From Parietichytrium sp. I65-24A (lineage: Eukaryota > Sar > Bigyra > Thraustochytrida > Thraustochytriidae): a stretch of 64,000 nt of DNA. Numbering within the stretch: the first letter of the stretch is position 1; every line of letters begins with the position of its first letter. The position numbers and the translations under genes are program-made. The notes under the pieces are model-generated. The model saw only the letters and a program-made list of their open reading frames with translations, searched no databases and had not been told where the DNA came from. Where the stretch lies: contig BLSF01000010.1 in assembly GCA_012862575.1 (NCBI GenBank), forward strand, positions 248,001 through 312,000, given 5' to 3'. Shown here piece after piece: positions 9,451 through 19,021 of the stretch.

Positions 9451-11091
9451 TCATTCGGCTGCAAGCTCAAGAGCTTCCACCTCCTTAGCCGATTGCAGAA
9501 AAGCGCACCACGAGGCTTGGTGCTCTTCGATATTGACGTACCGCTGGAAATTGTCCATGAAGAGGAGCTCAAGCTGTTCCCTGTAAAGATCGTCGAAGCA
9601 AAGCGCGGTAATATCTGGACGCTCAAAGTTGCTGAAAATATCGTCAGACACTGACTTCTCGTTGCTGGAGCCGCCTCCAATCTCCGGAAAGGAGAAAGGC
9701 AGTACTTTGTTCTTGGGTGGAGCGGCATTGGAAGCTTTTCGCTTGGTTTGGCCGTTTGGAAAGAGGATGCGCTCCACTTGCTCGATATTTCCAGCTTCCG
9801 TATTAATTTGGTTTGGCGCATCCGTAGCCAAATACTTGTCGTATATAGCCAACGCTGCTTTCCGAATCGCAATCTCTGCCCTTCTTTTCTTCTTCGGCGT
9901 CACAGTTCCTGATGTATTGCTATTTTTTGACTCTCCTTGATCCGAGCTCTCGGACTCTGACGCGTCTAAAACCGAATTTGAGACGTTAACACTTGTGTTG
10001 TCCTTCACACTCAAGTTGTCGTATAGTCTCCCAGAGTACTTTGACCTGAAATTACGAACCACCTTCAAGAATTGCAGTGCATCTTCGCTCAGTTCAGTTT
10101 TTAGGAATGCAAGCATGCGCTTGAACCCATCGAAACTCTTAATATACTGCTCAAAGTAAAAGAGTTCATAGTTGGTTTCATTGCTTGCAGCGAGAGTGTT
10201 CTCCGTGGAATACGTGTTTCCATGAAGCAATTCTTGCAAAATCGGGAGGTCCACGAGGGAGAAGAACATCCAAATCGTTGCCAAACTTGGCAGAGATGCA
10301 CACCAGACTGGGAACTTATCTTCATCCATTGTGTTTTGCATCGTGGACGTGATCAAATACAGCACCACCCCCAAGATGAGCGCATTGTTGTTTAGTACCG
10401 TCAACTTCTTGATGCCAAACTGGTCCCCAAATTGAAACATCCGTCTAAACTGCATGACGATCCCGCGACCGAACAAGATTGAAACAGAAAACATGAAAAC
10501 ATTCCAGACAGTGCTCAATGCCATGAGTGGCTGCGCCATGCAATAGGTTTGGGTCTGAGGCACGGCTCCGACGTCGCCAACAAGATATACAGCAAATGCG
10601 AGAACGGCAAGAAGAAAAACCTCAAGTATGCGAATCTCGATCGGGAAAGTGCGGCGAAACGCGCAATACTTGAGTGAAAACCTCTCCCAGGCGTGTTTCT
10701 TTTCGATATCCTTTTGGGTCGACATTAGTCCCATGCGATACCTCAGATACATGTCCCTGTACAGCAATAGATAAGAAAACCATATTTTTCCAACTGCGAG
10801 CCCGGTGATGTATACTCGAACAGTGCAGTTCATGGACTTTGCGGTCGCGCCAAACAATGCGTCCGTAACTTCAATCGAATTGTATATTGAACTGAAGAAG
10901 GCAAACTCGATCACTAGGGAAACATTTCTGATGCGTATCAGTCGTCGCCGCCGAAATGCGTACAATACGAACAAAGGCAGAATGAATGTGGCTTGCACGA
11001 TTCCATAGGTTATCCAATATGTTTTCCTCAGGCTTTCTTCCTCTGCCAAGGCATCATTCGCGTCTGTCAAAGCTGAATCCATTTCCGCCAT
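9451..11091 (-). CDS. Seven-transmembrane receptor with C-terminal RGS domain
   Basis: A 546-residue protein. About seven hydrophobic helices lie between residues 28 and 288 (for example 28-46, 56-80, 92-112, 153-172, 185-208, 236-250, 268-286). An RGS domain follows: FEQYIKSFDGFKRMLAFLKTELSEDALQFL (helices near 312-345), then IAIRKAALAIYDKYLATDAPNQIN (near 407-430), then ITALCFDDLYREQLELLFMD (near 494-513). Two low-complexity inserts interrupt it: 361-405, Ser/Asn/Asp-rich, and 446-486. RGS domains accelerate GTP hydrolysis on G-alpha; the layout is that of plant RGS1-type 7TM-RGS proteins. The Asn of the NQIN motif matches the catalytic-site Asn of RGS proteins by position. The start is ATG at 11091. 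Confidence 0.8.
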   Translation of the reverse strand: MAEMDSALTDANDALAEEESLRKTYWITYGIVQATFILPLFVLYAFRRRRLIRIRNVSLVIEFAFFSSIYNSIEVTDALFGATAKSMNCTVRVYITGLAVGKIWFSYLLLYRDMYLRYRMGLMSTQKDIEKKHAWERFSLKYCAFRRTFPIEIRILEVFLLAVLAFAVYLVGDVGAVPQTQTYCMAQPLMALSTVWNVFMFSVSILFGRGIVMQFRRMFQFGDQFGIKKLTVLNNNALILGVVLYLITSTMQNTMDEDKFPVWCASLPSLATIWMFFSLVDLPILQELLHGNTYSTENTLAASNETNYELFYFEQYIKSFDGFKRMLAFLKTELSEDALQFLKVVRNFRSKYSGRLYDNLSVKDNTSVNVSNSVLDASESESSDQGESKNSNTSGTVTPKKKRRAEIAIRKAALAIYDKYLATDAPNQINTEAGNIEQVERILFPNGQTKRKASNAAPPKNKVLPFSFPEIGGGSSNEKSVSDDIFSNFERPDITALCFDDLYREQLELLFMDNFQRYVNIEEHQASWCAFLQSAKEVEALELAAE

Positions 11092-11392
11092 GATTCTTTT
11101 GTGTTCGCGCCAAGCGCCGCAAGTGAGCCACAGAGGAAATCGCGTTGCTTGTCGCCAAGCAAGCGACTCCTGCGATCCCTTTCCCGCCTATGCGAAAGGT
11201 GGAGTAGCCCTCGGCGCCAGCGGAGGCGAGAGTGAGGCGGGCAGCTGCCACCTTCTTCTAGACCGGTTGCCTGAGCTCGGGACGACACCGAGCTCGCTGC
11301 GAGTTCACTTGTGCGGCTTCTCCAAGGTGTGATGAGCAGCGTGTACAACATACATACATATGGGGAGCTTGTGAAAGGCAGAAGGGATGAAG

Positions 11393-11423
<31 letters not shown>

Positions 11424-13086
11424 GCTCACTTGCGGTGGGGCAATAGGAGCGCCTGTAGGCAAGCGCGTCCGTGTACTCTCAGATAATCCTACCGGAAGTG
11501 ATTTCCAAAGGTCAGCTACCGACTTTCCACTCTGCTTATTCCATTCTATTCAATGAGATTGAACAAGAACAACGAAGACCAGAGAGGAGTCTAGCGCTCT
11601 CGCAACCTTGCACGTTGCGAGCCAACTATGCTTAGTAAGAAAACAACGTAACGCATCAACGAAACAGAAACACCCGCTTCATCCAGTTGGCTCCTTACAT
11701 GCTAGCTCCGAGCTTGTGCTGAGCATGAGAGACTCTTGCGTTGGGACGACCGCATCGATTAGGTTGAGTTTCCCGACCTACTGCATGAAAGACAGCGGAG
11801 TGGCGAAGGGGCGCGTCTTGGGCAGGTGATATCGCTCATCGTACATTTTCCCGCCAGACGGCAGCGTGCAACGACTGTGAGAGGGATGCCCTACAGATTT
11901 GAAAGATTTTGCATAACCTTCTTTGGCGCCATTATGACTTGTTACCTGTAATTTGTAAATTGTGAATTGTGAATACTGAATTCTGCAAAGCCGATCAGTC
12001 GACTCTGCTTTCAAGATTCGCCACGTAACATTGCCTGTCGCTCTGCTCTGCTTAGGGTTCCACAGGCTTCTCATCCATCTGTACTTTGTACAGCTTGGGC
12101 ATTTCCCGTAGCGAAACGTCACCCTGACTGCTCTTGAGCGCAGACATGCACTCGAGGGAGGAACACTTGATCGCGCTCAAAAGTTCTCGTATGATCGCGA
12201 AACTGGGGCTCTTGGCGGCCTAGAAACCGGGTTGAAATGAATGTGTTTTGGCTCTCACTCGCCGTTGAGTCAATCATTCGTTGCCCTTCTCAACATTTCC
12301 AACTTGCCGCCAGCTTAATTTTTTTCCTTTCGTTACAAACAGACTTTATGCCTCAGTACTTTGGGTCGATCATAGAGTGCCATAACTTGAACTTCGAATC
12401 CGCCAGTTCAACGGATCAATTTGTCGGCGAATCCTGGGGGCTGCTGGTAACTTTTCTATACCCCCAAAATTGACATAGCCGTTGAGTTGATTTTTTCCCG
12501 AATTCCGACCGGGCCGGGTCCATGCCCGGCAAAAGTGAGGAATGGACGTGAGGCTTGAAGCGAAAGTTCTCAGGTCGTGCCCGCGAAGCACGGTCAAGTG
12601 CAAGGGGAACACGGTCTTCTTGCGAACAGCAATGCTGATTTAAAATATTTCTTTTGCTTTAGAAAACACCAAAAACCACAATCCAGAAGTGCTCGTACGG
12701 TAAAAAAGGGATAAATACCAAATTTTGATTCCGATGGTGCCGGGAACGGCCTGAGCGAGCAGAGCCCAAGTTGAAATTATGTAGCAGCCACAAACGCATC
12801 GCCTAATGCGATTTGGGAAATGCACGAAATCATGGGTTTGGGAAATAAGCTCGTCATGAAGAGCTGATTCACCTCTCATCTCTCGCGGATCAGCGAGAAT
12901 CGGTGAGGGGTGCCTTCTAAACGACGTAATGTTAGCGAACGCCATTCTGTTCGTTGTGCATCTGTGATCACCATTACATTTGGCCCCGGCGGAACAGGGG
13001 CAGAATATACGGAAAGAACACACTCTGTGAAGTACATTGCACCACCACCACAGCACAGCAGGCCATCTTGGCTGACAGCCGGGCGA
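11092..13086. other. Long divergent spacer, no supportable gene
   Basis: About 2 kb between the divergent 7TM-RGS and ankyrin genes. It holds a GAAA tandem array at 11391-11421. Open frames of 70-156 codons occur on both strands, but none shows domain signatures or continuous coding character. The stretch 12360-12610 has several GC-rich short inverted motifs (CCGGGCCGGG...CCCGGC) that I could not assign to a known element. Confidence 0.5.
11391..11421. repeat. GAAA tetranucleotide microsatellite
   Basis: About seven copies of GAAA, 300 bp upstream of the 7TM-RGS gene start. Confidence 0.9.
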
Positions 13087-14262
13087 ATGAGGCAAGGGGG
13101 CCCTCTTCACGGCGCGGTGCGCCCTGAAACGACTCGGCTGTTGACGAAAAAGCTCAGCAAGCTTTCTTTGCAGACATTTCCTTCACAGTCATCGTTGGCG
13201 AGCACGGATCAGCTGCACAGCCAAAAGTCTTTGCGAGCCCAGAGCAGCAGCAGAGACCTGAGCTCCGAATCCTCCAAGGGGTTCGCGAAGAAAAATACAA
13301 CGAAGCGATCGAAAGAGCGAACTGGACGCGTGGAAATTGCCGAGTCACCGAGTGCACTATGTGCGGAGCCATCGTGGAACGACGGCTTGCTTTCGCCAAT
13401 CGTTGATGCCGGGAGATCAATTTGTACGGAGCGCACATTTCCGAGAGGACCACCTGTACCGAATGTGCAGAATGCTGCAGCTTGTTGGAGTTGCACTATT
13501 TGCACAAAAGCGAACGATGTACACAATATCCAGTGCGTGGTGTGTGGAAGGGCAAGAGGTTACTTGAGTAACAGCGCATCTCTTCCTTTCCATCCGCCGT
13601 ACACCACGTTTGATGGAGCCCGAAAGTTTCTCGACCGTCGCAAGATCGAGGCATTCTTGCGTGCTGGTTTCGACCCGAATGTACCCGACAGCGAAGGCTG
13701 GACAGGGCTTCATTGGGCATGCGCTGTGTCTCGTCTGGATTTGGTGGTTCTTTACCTGGAATATGGAGCAGACATCAATAGCCGGCGCAAAGACGGATGG
13801 ACGCCTTTGCACGTGGCGTGTCAAGTTGGGGACGAGGATGGCTGCCAGCTATTGCTAGAAAATGGCGCTGATCCGGATTTAGGCTGTTTTGTGGAGAACG
13901 AAACACCTTTGCATGTCGCTGGGAAAGAAAATAGACCAAAGTGTGTGCAGTCGCTCGGCATCGCCGGGGCCAATCTCAACGCGCGAAGCAAAGTTTCCCA
14001 ATTTACGGCACTTCACGTGGCATCCCTTGCTGGTTCTCTTGACGCAGTTGTCGCTATGATTGCGATTTCGGATGATCCTCTGCGCACTACCCATGAGGAC
14101 TGGCAGAGACTTGATTTTGAGGCGAAGGATGCTGATGGCTGGACCGCGCTTGATCTCGCCAATGTTAGAGGACACGACCAGATAATTCAGTTGTTACGCT
14201 CGCAAAAGCTTGGCTACGCAAGTCACACCAAGCTGCTTCATGACTTGCTTAAGAACTTTTGA
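13087..14262 (+). CDS. RanBP2-type zinc finger plus ankyrin-repeat protein
   Basis: A 391-residue protein. Residues 1-125 are serine- and lysine-rich and probably disordered. A RanBP2-type finger lies at residues 134-153: WSCTICTKANDVHNIQCVVC matches W-x-C-x2-C-x3-N-x6-C-x2-C exactly. About six ankyrin repeats fill residues 175-385, with clear units DSEGWTGLHWACAV, RKDGWTPLHVACQVG, NETPLHVAGKE and KDADGWTALDLANVRG. RanBP2 fingers bind ubiquitin or RNA in known families, and ankyrin repeats bind protein partners, so an adaptor in ubiquitin signalling is a reasonable guess. The frame is open 59 codons upstream without an ATG; 13087 is the first ATG. Confidence 0.85.
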   Translation: MRQGGPLHGAVRPETTRLLTKKLSKLSLQTFPSQSSLASTDQLHSQKSLRAQSSSRDLSSESSKGFAKKNTTKRSKERTGRVEIAESPSALCAEPSWNDGLLSPIVDAGRSICTERTFPRGPPVPNVQNAAACWSCTICTKANDVHNIQCVVCGRARGYLSNSASLPFHPPYTTFDGARKFLDRRKIEAFLRAGFDPNVPDSEGWTGLHWACAVSRLDLVVLYLEYGADINSRRKDGWTPLHVACQVGDEDGCQLLLENGADPDLGCFVENETPLHVAGKENRPKCVQSLGIAGANLNARSKVSQFTALHVASLAGSLDAVVAMIAISDDPLRTTHEDWQRLDFEAKDADGWTALDLANVRGHDQIIQLLRSQKLGYASHTKLLHDLLKNF

Positions 14263-14705
14263 ACTATAGTACTGACAGTGAACAATAATTTAAAACTGTG
14301 ATAGAAAGTTGACTGTGATTTTGAAGACGAAAGCGATCTTCTGTTTCGGCTACGGACAGGGATGCAGGGAGTAGGGCTACAGCTCTGCACGCGAGAAGAG
14401 GGACGGTTTCCTCTTTACCGTGTTCCGTGAAAACTCGCGCAGCAATATCTTTCCGGTAAACTGTAAAACTTTATATTGTTGTGTTAAGTGGATGAATCGA
14501 CCGATTGATATCTATCAAACTAAGCGCGCCATACCTCTCTCCATCTCTTTTTGACTCCCACTTTGCAGTGCGGCTAACTTTATTAGCGCGGTCACACTTG
14601 CAAACAAATTCACACTGTCAGTACACAAACAGGGCTCGCATGGTGCTGGCTGAGGCCATAAAAAATTGACTCTGTAAATAAGGCACCTCAAGATGCTTGC
14701 CCAAA
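14263..14705. other. Convergent 3' spacer
   Basis: 443 bp between the stops of the converging ankyrin and eIF4E-like genes. I see no gene or repeat in it; it presumably holds both 3' UTRs. Confidence 0.6.
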
Positions 14706-15314
14706 TCACTTCAGGTTCCTGCCACTGCCACGCTTGCCGCCACCGGCAGGGCCACCATGGTTGGTCATAGCCACGTTGTGCTCCATGTACTCCTTGAGCA
14801 AATTTTGTCCAATGCATTCAGTCAAGTTGTGGCGGAGTTTATCCAAAACCTCCTTCTCGCGGCCGCGAAACCACATCTCCAGACGGTAGGTCGGCCGGCC
14901 GCCTTTGCTCTTGTCCACAATACGCGCGCCGCAAACTTCATCAGCAGGATCAATCGTTTCTCCAACGAGACCCATCAAGAGCTTTTCCCATGCCTCATCT
15001 AGCTGTGGCGGGGTCAGCATTTGCCTGCAGAAGAACTCGGCTCCGTACATATTGGCAGGATCCTCCCACTCTGGCCTGATTCCAGCCTTGAACATGCTAA
15101 ATCCATCCACCTCTCGGTCAGCAAACTTCTTCAAGCCGCTTGCTGCGGTGAAGAACAGCGAGCTCGGGTTTGGAATGTTGTTCTTGAACCGCCAAAACTC
15201 CTCCACGCTCTGAAACTCCCCGAGCTTGAACATTTTCGAGCCGTAGTCGTTGTTGCTGCCCTTGCGGTGCTCCCAAAACGCCCATGCATTCTCCAGCTTG
15301 TGTAGGTCTCCCAT
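14706..15314 (-). CDS. eIF4E-family cap-binding protein (divergent, with insertion)
   Basis: A 202-residue eIF4E homologue. Landmarks line up with animal eIF4E: NAWAFWEHRK (W11, W14), SVEEFWRFKNNI (helix 1 with W41), IRPEWEDPAN (W83 and E84, equivalent to cap-binding W102/E103), LVGETIDPADEVCGARI and LEMWFRG (W148, equivalent to W166). The first cap-stacking Trp (W56 in human) is replaced by Tyr24, as in 4EHP/class II proteins. About 10-12 extra residues (54-68) sit between the first helix and the W83 loop. The C-terminus is short and Gly-rich. It may act in general translation or as a repressive cap-binder like 4EHP. The start is ATG at 15314, directly downstream of a GAAA-rich leader. Confidence 0.9.
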   Translation of the reverse strand: MGDLHKLENAWAFWEHRKGSNNDYGSKMFKLGEFQSVEEFWRFKNNIPNPSSLFFTAASGLKKFADREVDGFSMFKAGIRPEWEDPANMYGAEFFCRQMLTPPQLDEAWEKLLMGLVGETIDPADEVCGARIVDKSKGGRPTYRLEMWFRGREKEVLDKLRHNLTECIGQNLLKEYMEHNVAMTNHGGPAGGGKRGSGRNLK

Positions 15315-16213
15315 CTTTGCCTCTCTTTCTTTCTTTCCTTTTTTCCTTCGTTCGCTCTCCTCCTCCTCGTCTCTTCGCAGCCCTATCTATACCTAATGCG
15401 CTATCCGCACCCCCAGATATCTATGCCCTGCTCGCTTCCTCAGCAGCGCGCACTGGCAATCCCTCAAATTTGAGATTCACAGGCGGGACCGATCTGGTCT
15501 TCCTTCCTTCCTTCCTTCTTTCTTTCTCCTTCCCCTCCTTCTTCCCTTTCCTTCTGCACAGTCGCGCGAGGACCTGGCGGTACTCTCTCTCTTTCTCATT
15601 GACTCCTCTCTGCCGCCAGTCTTAGAGGCGGCCGCTAGTCTCGCCACTGGCAGTTCCACTTGGGTGGAGACTGGCCCGCTGACGTCAGACTGAAAATACG
15701 GGAGGGTGAGTGCCGTCATCAGAGGGACGGTCTCCCTGCCACACGATGCCACTCCCGGACGAGAGGAACGTGGTTCGAGTTCTCCGCCTGTTCCTCCTTT
15801 TTTTGACTCCTGGGACTCCCCCACCTAGCCCTTACCTTTAGACCACCTCTAAGACCACCGTGGAGAACAAAGAATGAGTCGTGAACAAGGAGCGCGAGGT
15901 TAGGGTCCTGACGAGCCGTCGGTTAGGGTTTGCAACGGTCATGAGGCATGAGAGAGTTGGAGCTTTGGAAAGTGGTTGAAGTTGCAAAGAGTGAATGAAC
16001 GATTGATTAAGTTAATAATCAGTCAATGCGCAAGGCGACTTGGATAAAGAAAGAAAGAAAGAAAGAAGGCAACGAGGTGTTTGGAAGAGACGCAAGTGCC
16101 CTTTGATAAGCTCGAGCGTAAGAAGGAAAGCGCGAGCTGAGAGCAGAGGAAAGGGCTTGAGCGAGCGAGAAGTGAGGTGAGCTGGAGCGGCGCCAGGCGG
16201 GGAAAGGGCGAGA
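15315..16213. other. Divergent promoter region with pyrimidine/purine tracts
   Basis: About 0.9 kb between divergent eIF4E-like and IFT56 genes. It has CTTT/CTCC tracts at 15315-15370 (purine-rich on the eIF4E sense strand), a CTTC-rich tract at 15500-15555 and an AAAG array at 16046-16068 (purine on the IFT56 sense strand). No gene is apparent. Confidence 0.6.
16046..16068. repeat. AAAG microsatellite upstream of IFT56
   Basis: Five copies of the tetranucleotide AAAG, ~150 bp before the IFT56 ATG, on its sense strand. Confidence 0.85.
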
Positions 16214-17878
16214 ATGTTGTTGAACCATACCAAGTCGGGGGGCGGCGCCAAGTTCGGTGCCCGCAACAAGAAGAACAAGCAGGCGAAGAAGCCCGAGAGA
16301 GATGAGTACATCCGTGCGAGAGACTATACCGGAGCGATCGCGCTGTTGGAGTTCAATCGGCACGCGGACGATTTCGACGTGGAGCAGGAGCTGTGGCTGG
16401 CTTATTCGTACGCTCACCTCGGGGATTACAAGAAGGCGCTCGATACGTACGATCGCATCACAAAGTATGGCTCCAACGGCAAGGAAATTCACTTGTTCAA
16501 AGGTGTCTGCTTGTACTACTTGCAGATGTACGACGAAGCAGAGGACGAAGCCCTTAAGGGCCCGGCAGGACAGCTGCAAAATCGCCTGCTCTTTCACGTG
16601 GCGCACAAACAGAACGATGAAAACAAGCTCATGGTGTACCACCAGAAGCTCTCGGACTCCAAAGAAGATCAGCTCTCGCTAGCTGCTATTCATTTCCTCA
16701 GATCGCATTTCCAAGAGGCAACTGATATATACAAGCGCCTGCTGCTGGAAAACAGAGATGACCTCGCACTGAACGTGTACGTCGCAATGTGCTACTACCG
16801 TCTCGACTACTACGACGTGTCGCTCGAGATTCTCTCGGTGTACCTCCAGTCTCACCCGGACAGTGTGATTGCGATCAATCTTAAGGCATGCAACCACTAT
16901 CGCTTGTACAATGGAAAAGCTGCAGAGGCCGAGCTCAAGGTCCTCGCTGAACAGGGTCATGCTTTGCATGACAACGACCTCATGCGCCATAACCTTGTGG
17001 TTTTCAAGAACGGGGAAAATGCTCTCAAAGTGCTCCCGGGACTGGTGGACTTTCTTCCAGAAGCGAGACTGAATCTTGTTATCCACTACCTTAGAACGAA
17101 CGAGGTCGAGGAAGCCTTCCAGCTCATGAAGGACGTTGAGCCAAGCACTCCGCAGGAATACATATTGAAAGGAGTTGTCAACGCCTGCTTGGGCCAGATC
17201 AAGGTTTCCCGCGAGCATCTCAAGATCGCCCAACAGTTCTTCCAGCTCGTGGGCGCATCTGCAAGCGAATGCGATACCATTCCTGGCAGGCAGTGCATGG
17301 CTTCCTGCTTCTTTTTGCTCCGGCAGTTTGAGGATGTTAATATTTACCTCAACTCCATCAAAGCATACTTGTACAACGACGACTCGTTCAACTGGAACTA
17401 TGGCATCTCTCTCGCAGCGACTGGGCAGTACCGCGAAGCTGAAGAGACCTTGCAGCTCGTCCAGGATGAGTCCTACAGGACAGACTACACCTTCTTGTCT
17501 TGGCTGGCGCGCTGCTTCATCATGAACAAGAAGCCCCGCATGGCTTGGGACTTGTATCTAAAGATGGAGACCTCCAACGAGAGCTTCAATCTTCTTCAAC
17601 TTATTGCCAACGACTGCTATCGGATGGGCGGAGCCGCGTTCTTCTTCGCAGCCAAGGCTTTTGACGTTCTGGAGCGTCTCGATCCGGACCCAGAGTACTG
17701 GGAGGGCAAGCGCGGTGCATGCGTCGGCGTGTTCCAGATGGTGGTGGCTGGCCTCGAGCCGAAGGAGTCTCTTTCGGACGTGCTCACTATGCTCCGCAAC
17801 ACGTCCAATCCGCAGGTCGAGTACATTATCCGTATCGTCAAAAAGTGGTGCAAGGAGAACGCCGTAAAGGTCGCTTGA
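16214..17878 (+). CDS. IFT56: IFT56 / TTC26 / DYF-13, intraflagellar transport B subunit
   Basis: A 554-residue TPR protein matching IFT56 over its length. The N-terminus is basic ([18 protein letters not shown]) and followed by [14 protein letters not shown] and [16 protein letters not shown], the same order as animal TTC26. TPR-like helical pairs run to the end, including [51 protein letters not shown] and a C-terminal [15 protein letters not shown]56 sits in the IFT-B complex and helps load motility-related cargo into flagella. The length is the family's usual ~550. The start is the first ATG, preceded by a leader with an AAAG array. Its presence shows the organism builds a motile cilium. 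Confidence 0.95.
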   Translation: MLLNHTKSGGGAKFGARNKKNKQAKKPERDEYIRARDYTGAIALLEFNRHADDFDVEQELWLAYSYAHLGDYKKALDTYDRITKYGSNGKEIHLFKGVCLYYLQMYDEAEDEALKGPAGQLQNRLLFHVAHKQNDENKLMVYHQKLSDSKEDQLSLAAIHFLRSHFQEATDIYKRLLLENRDDLALNVYVAMCYYRLDYYDVSLEILSVYLQSHPDSVIAINLKACNHYRLYNGKAAEAELKVLAEQGHALHDNDLMRHNLVVFKNGENALKVLPGLVDFLPEARLNLVIHYLRTNEVEEAFQLMKDVEPSTPQEYILKGVVNACLGQIKVSREHLKIAQQFFQLVGASASECDTIPGRQCMASCFFLLRQFEDVNIYLNSIKAYLYNDDSFNWNYGISLAATGQYREAEETLQLVQDESYRTDYTFLSWLARCFIMNKKPRMAWDLYLKMETSNESFNLLQLIANDCYRMGGAAFFFAAKAFDVLERLDPDPEYWEGKRGACVGVFQMVVAGLEPKESLSDVLTMLRNTSNPQVEYIIRIVKKWCKENAVKVA

Positions 17879-18131
17879 TCATACCAACCGCCGATGTAAT
17901 CTCCCCGATCTAAACCAGAACCTTTGTGCTCTCCGTAAATACAACGTTCATCTTTCACTGTCACTTGTGCGATCTGATCTATCCTCCTTCCCTATTTCAT
18001 CGCAGCGCCACTCCACCCATCTCTCCTGCCTCCCGTGTCTCTTTCCCACTATTTCAACAGACTGCACTTGCCCACTTGCCCACTTGCCCTTGGACCTTTC
18101 GTCCATTTTCGTCCACTCCCAACTTGTGCGC

Positions 18132-18719
18132 ATGGCGCGTCAGTTCGTCGCCGTTCGCCGCGGCGAGGCCCCGGTCCTCGCGTGGCGGCAGCTGCTCTGC
18201 GATTCCGGTCCTCGTGCGCAGAACTGGCCCGCCCTGGACCCCGGGGACGCCTTTGACCCCGTCTCCGTGGTGGCCGCGGAGGTCCTGGCTCATTGGGATC
18301 TCGCCGTCGCCGCCGGAACTGGAGCGCTGCAAGGCGCGTTCCACCTGCCCGGCGCGCGAGAGGCGATGGCGGTGTGGAGGCAGGCGACGCGGCAGGTGGC
18401 CGTGTGTCTGGTGTGCGACGGTTCGGAGAACGTTCTCGCGGCGGCGCAGATGGCGACGCTGCTGCCGGCGATGATCGAAGCGGCGGTGGCGCACTTGGCG
18501 CTGCCGAACAGGGACCGCACGCTGGACGAGGTGGTGGACTTGGGCGCGCTGCTGGCAAAGTGCGCGCGACAGGACCTACCGCTTCCCGGAGTGGACGCCA
18601 TGGACCTCCACGCGGACGCAGTGGACCTCGCGTTGCAGTTCTTCATGCCTGGCGGAGTGCTCAGGTGCGTCTCCATGGATGCCGTCGAGCAGCTGTACAG
18701 GGAGATGGTTCGCGGCTGA
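18132..18719 (+). CDS. AP5S1: AP-5 complex sigma subunit-like protein
   Basis: A 195-residue protein with the longin-like plan of AP5S1 (about 200 residues in mammals). Matching blocks, in order: RGEAPVLAWRQLLCDSG near the N-terminus, a GAFHLPGA segment (animal: GAFRLAAE), VWRQATRQVAVCLVCDGSENVLAAAQM (a strand then EN-L-LA as in the animal protein), a long amphipathic helix, and LHADAVDLALQFFMPGGVLRCVSMD (animal: LRADRIEGILTRFLPHGQLLFLND). AP-5 is an adaptor complex acting at late endosomes and lysosomes with SPG11/SPG15. The gene is more GC-rich than its neighbours. The first ATG at 18132 was chosen; the frame is open upstream. The call rests on eye alignment of a fast-evolving family. Confidence 0.65.
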   Translation: MARQFVAVRRGEAPVLAWRQLLCDSGPRAQNWPALDPGDAFDPVSVVAAEVLAHWDLAVAAGTGALQGAFHLPGAREAMAVWRQATRQVAVCLVCDGSENVLAAAQMATLLPAMIEAAVAHLALPNRDRTLDEVVDLGALLAKCARQDLPLPGVDAMDLHADAVDLALQFFMPGGVLRCVSMDAVEQLYREMVRG

Positions 18720-19021
18720 ACTTGGCGCAAGGGGCCGAGGGTTCGGGATCCCGGGCGGAGGTAAAGTTGCGGTGGGACATTAAAGAAAGGATTGTTGACT
18801 CGGGGATACAACTGCTGCTGTGCACGCAGGTGCTCGCTGCGAAGAACATGTGGATAATGAATGGGCTTGGACGACGCATTACTCGTCTTGATGTTTGGTT
18901 ATACTGCGCTGTTGGTGTTCAATGTGTCAGTGTAGGGGGGGGCGACGCAAGGTCTCGCTGGAGACGCCGCCAATTGTACAGTGTCGAATGTTGGGGGGAA
19001 AGCGCGTCTCCTCAGGATGCC
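18720..19021. other. Convergent 3' spacer
   Basis: 302 bp between the stops of the AP-5 sigma-like and K+ channel genes. It contains a run of eight G (about 18937-18944) and nothing else I can support. Confidence 0.6.

Noticed and set aside
12370-12612. 80-codon minus-strand frame in the 7TM-RGS/ankyrin spacer
   Set aside because: No start context, domain or neighbour support; the GC-rich inverted motifs nearby could not be tied to any element.
15755-15800. B-box-like GTGGTTCGAGTTC sequence
   Set aside because: The flanking T-stem does not pair and no cloverleaf could be built.
15880-15940. TTAGGG-like words (also near 27680 and 27800)
   Set aside because: Isolated single copies, not a telomeric or subtelomeric array.
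16679-17233. 184-codon open frame antisense to IFT56
   Set aside because: Shadow of a long conserved gene; no protein signature and no promoter evidence.
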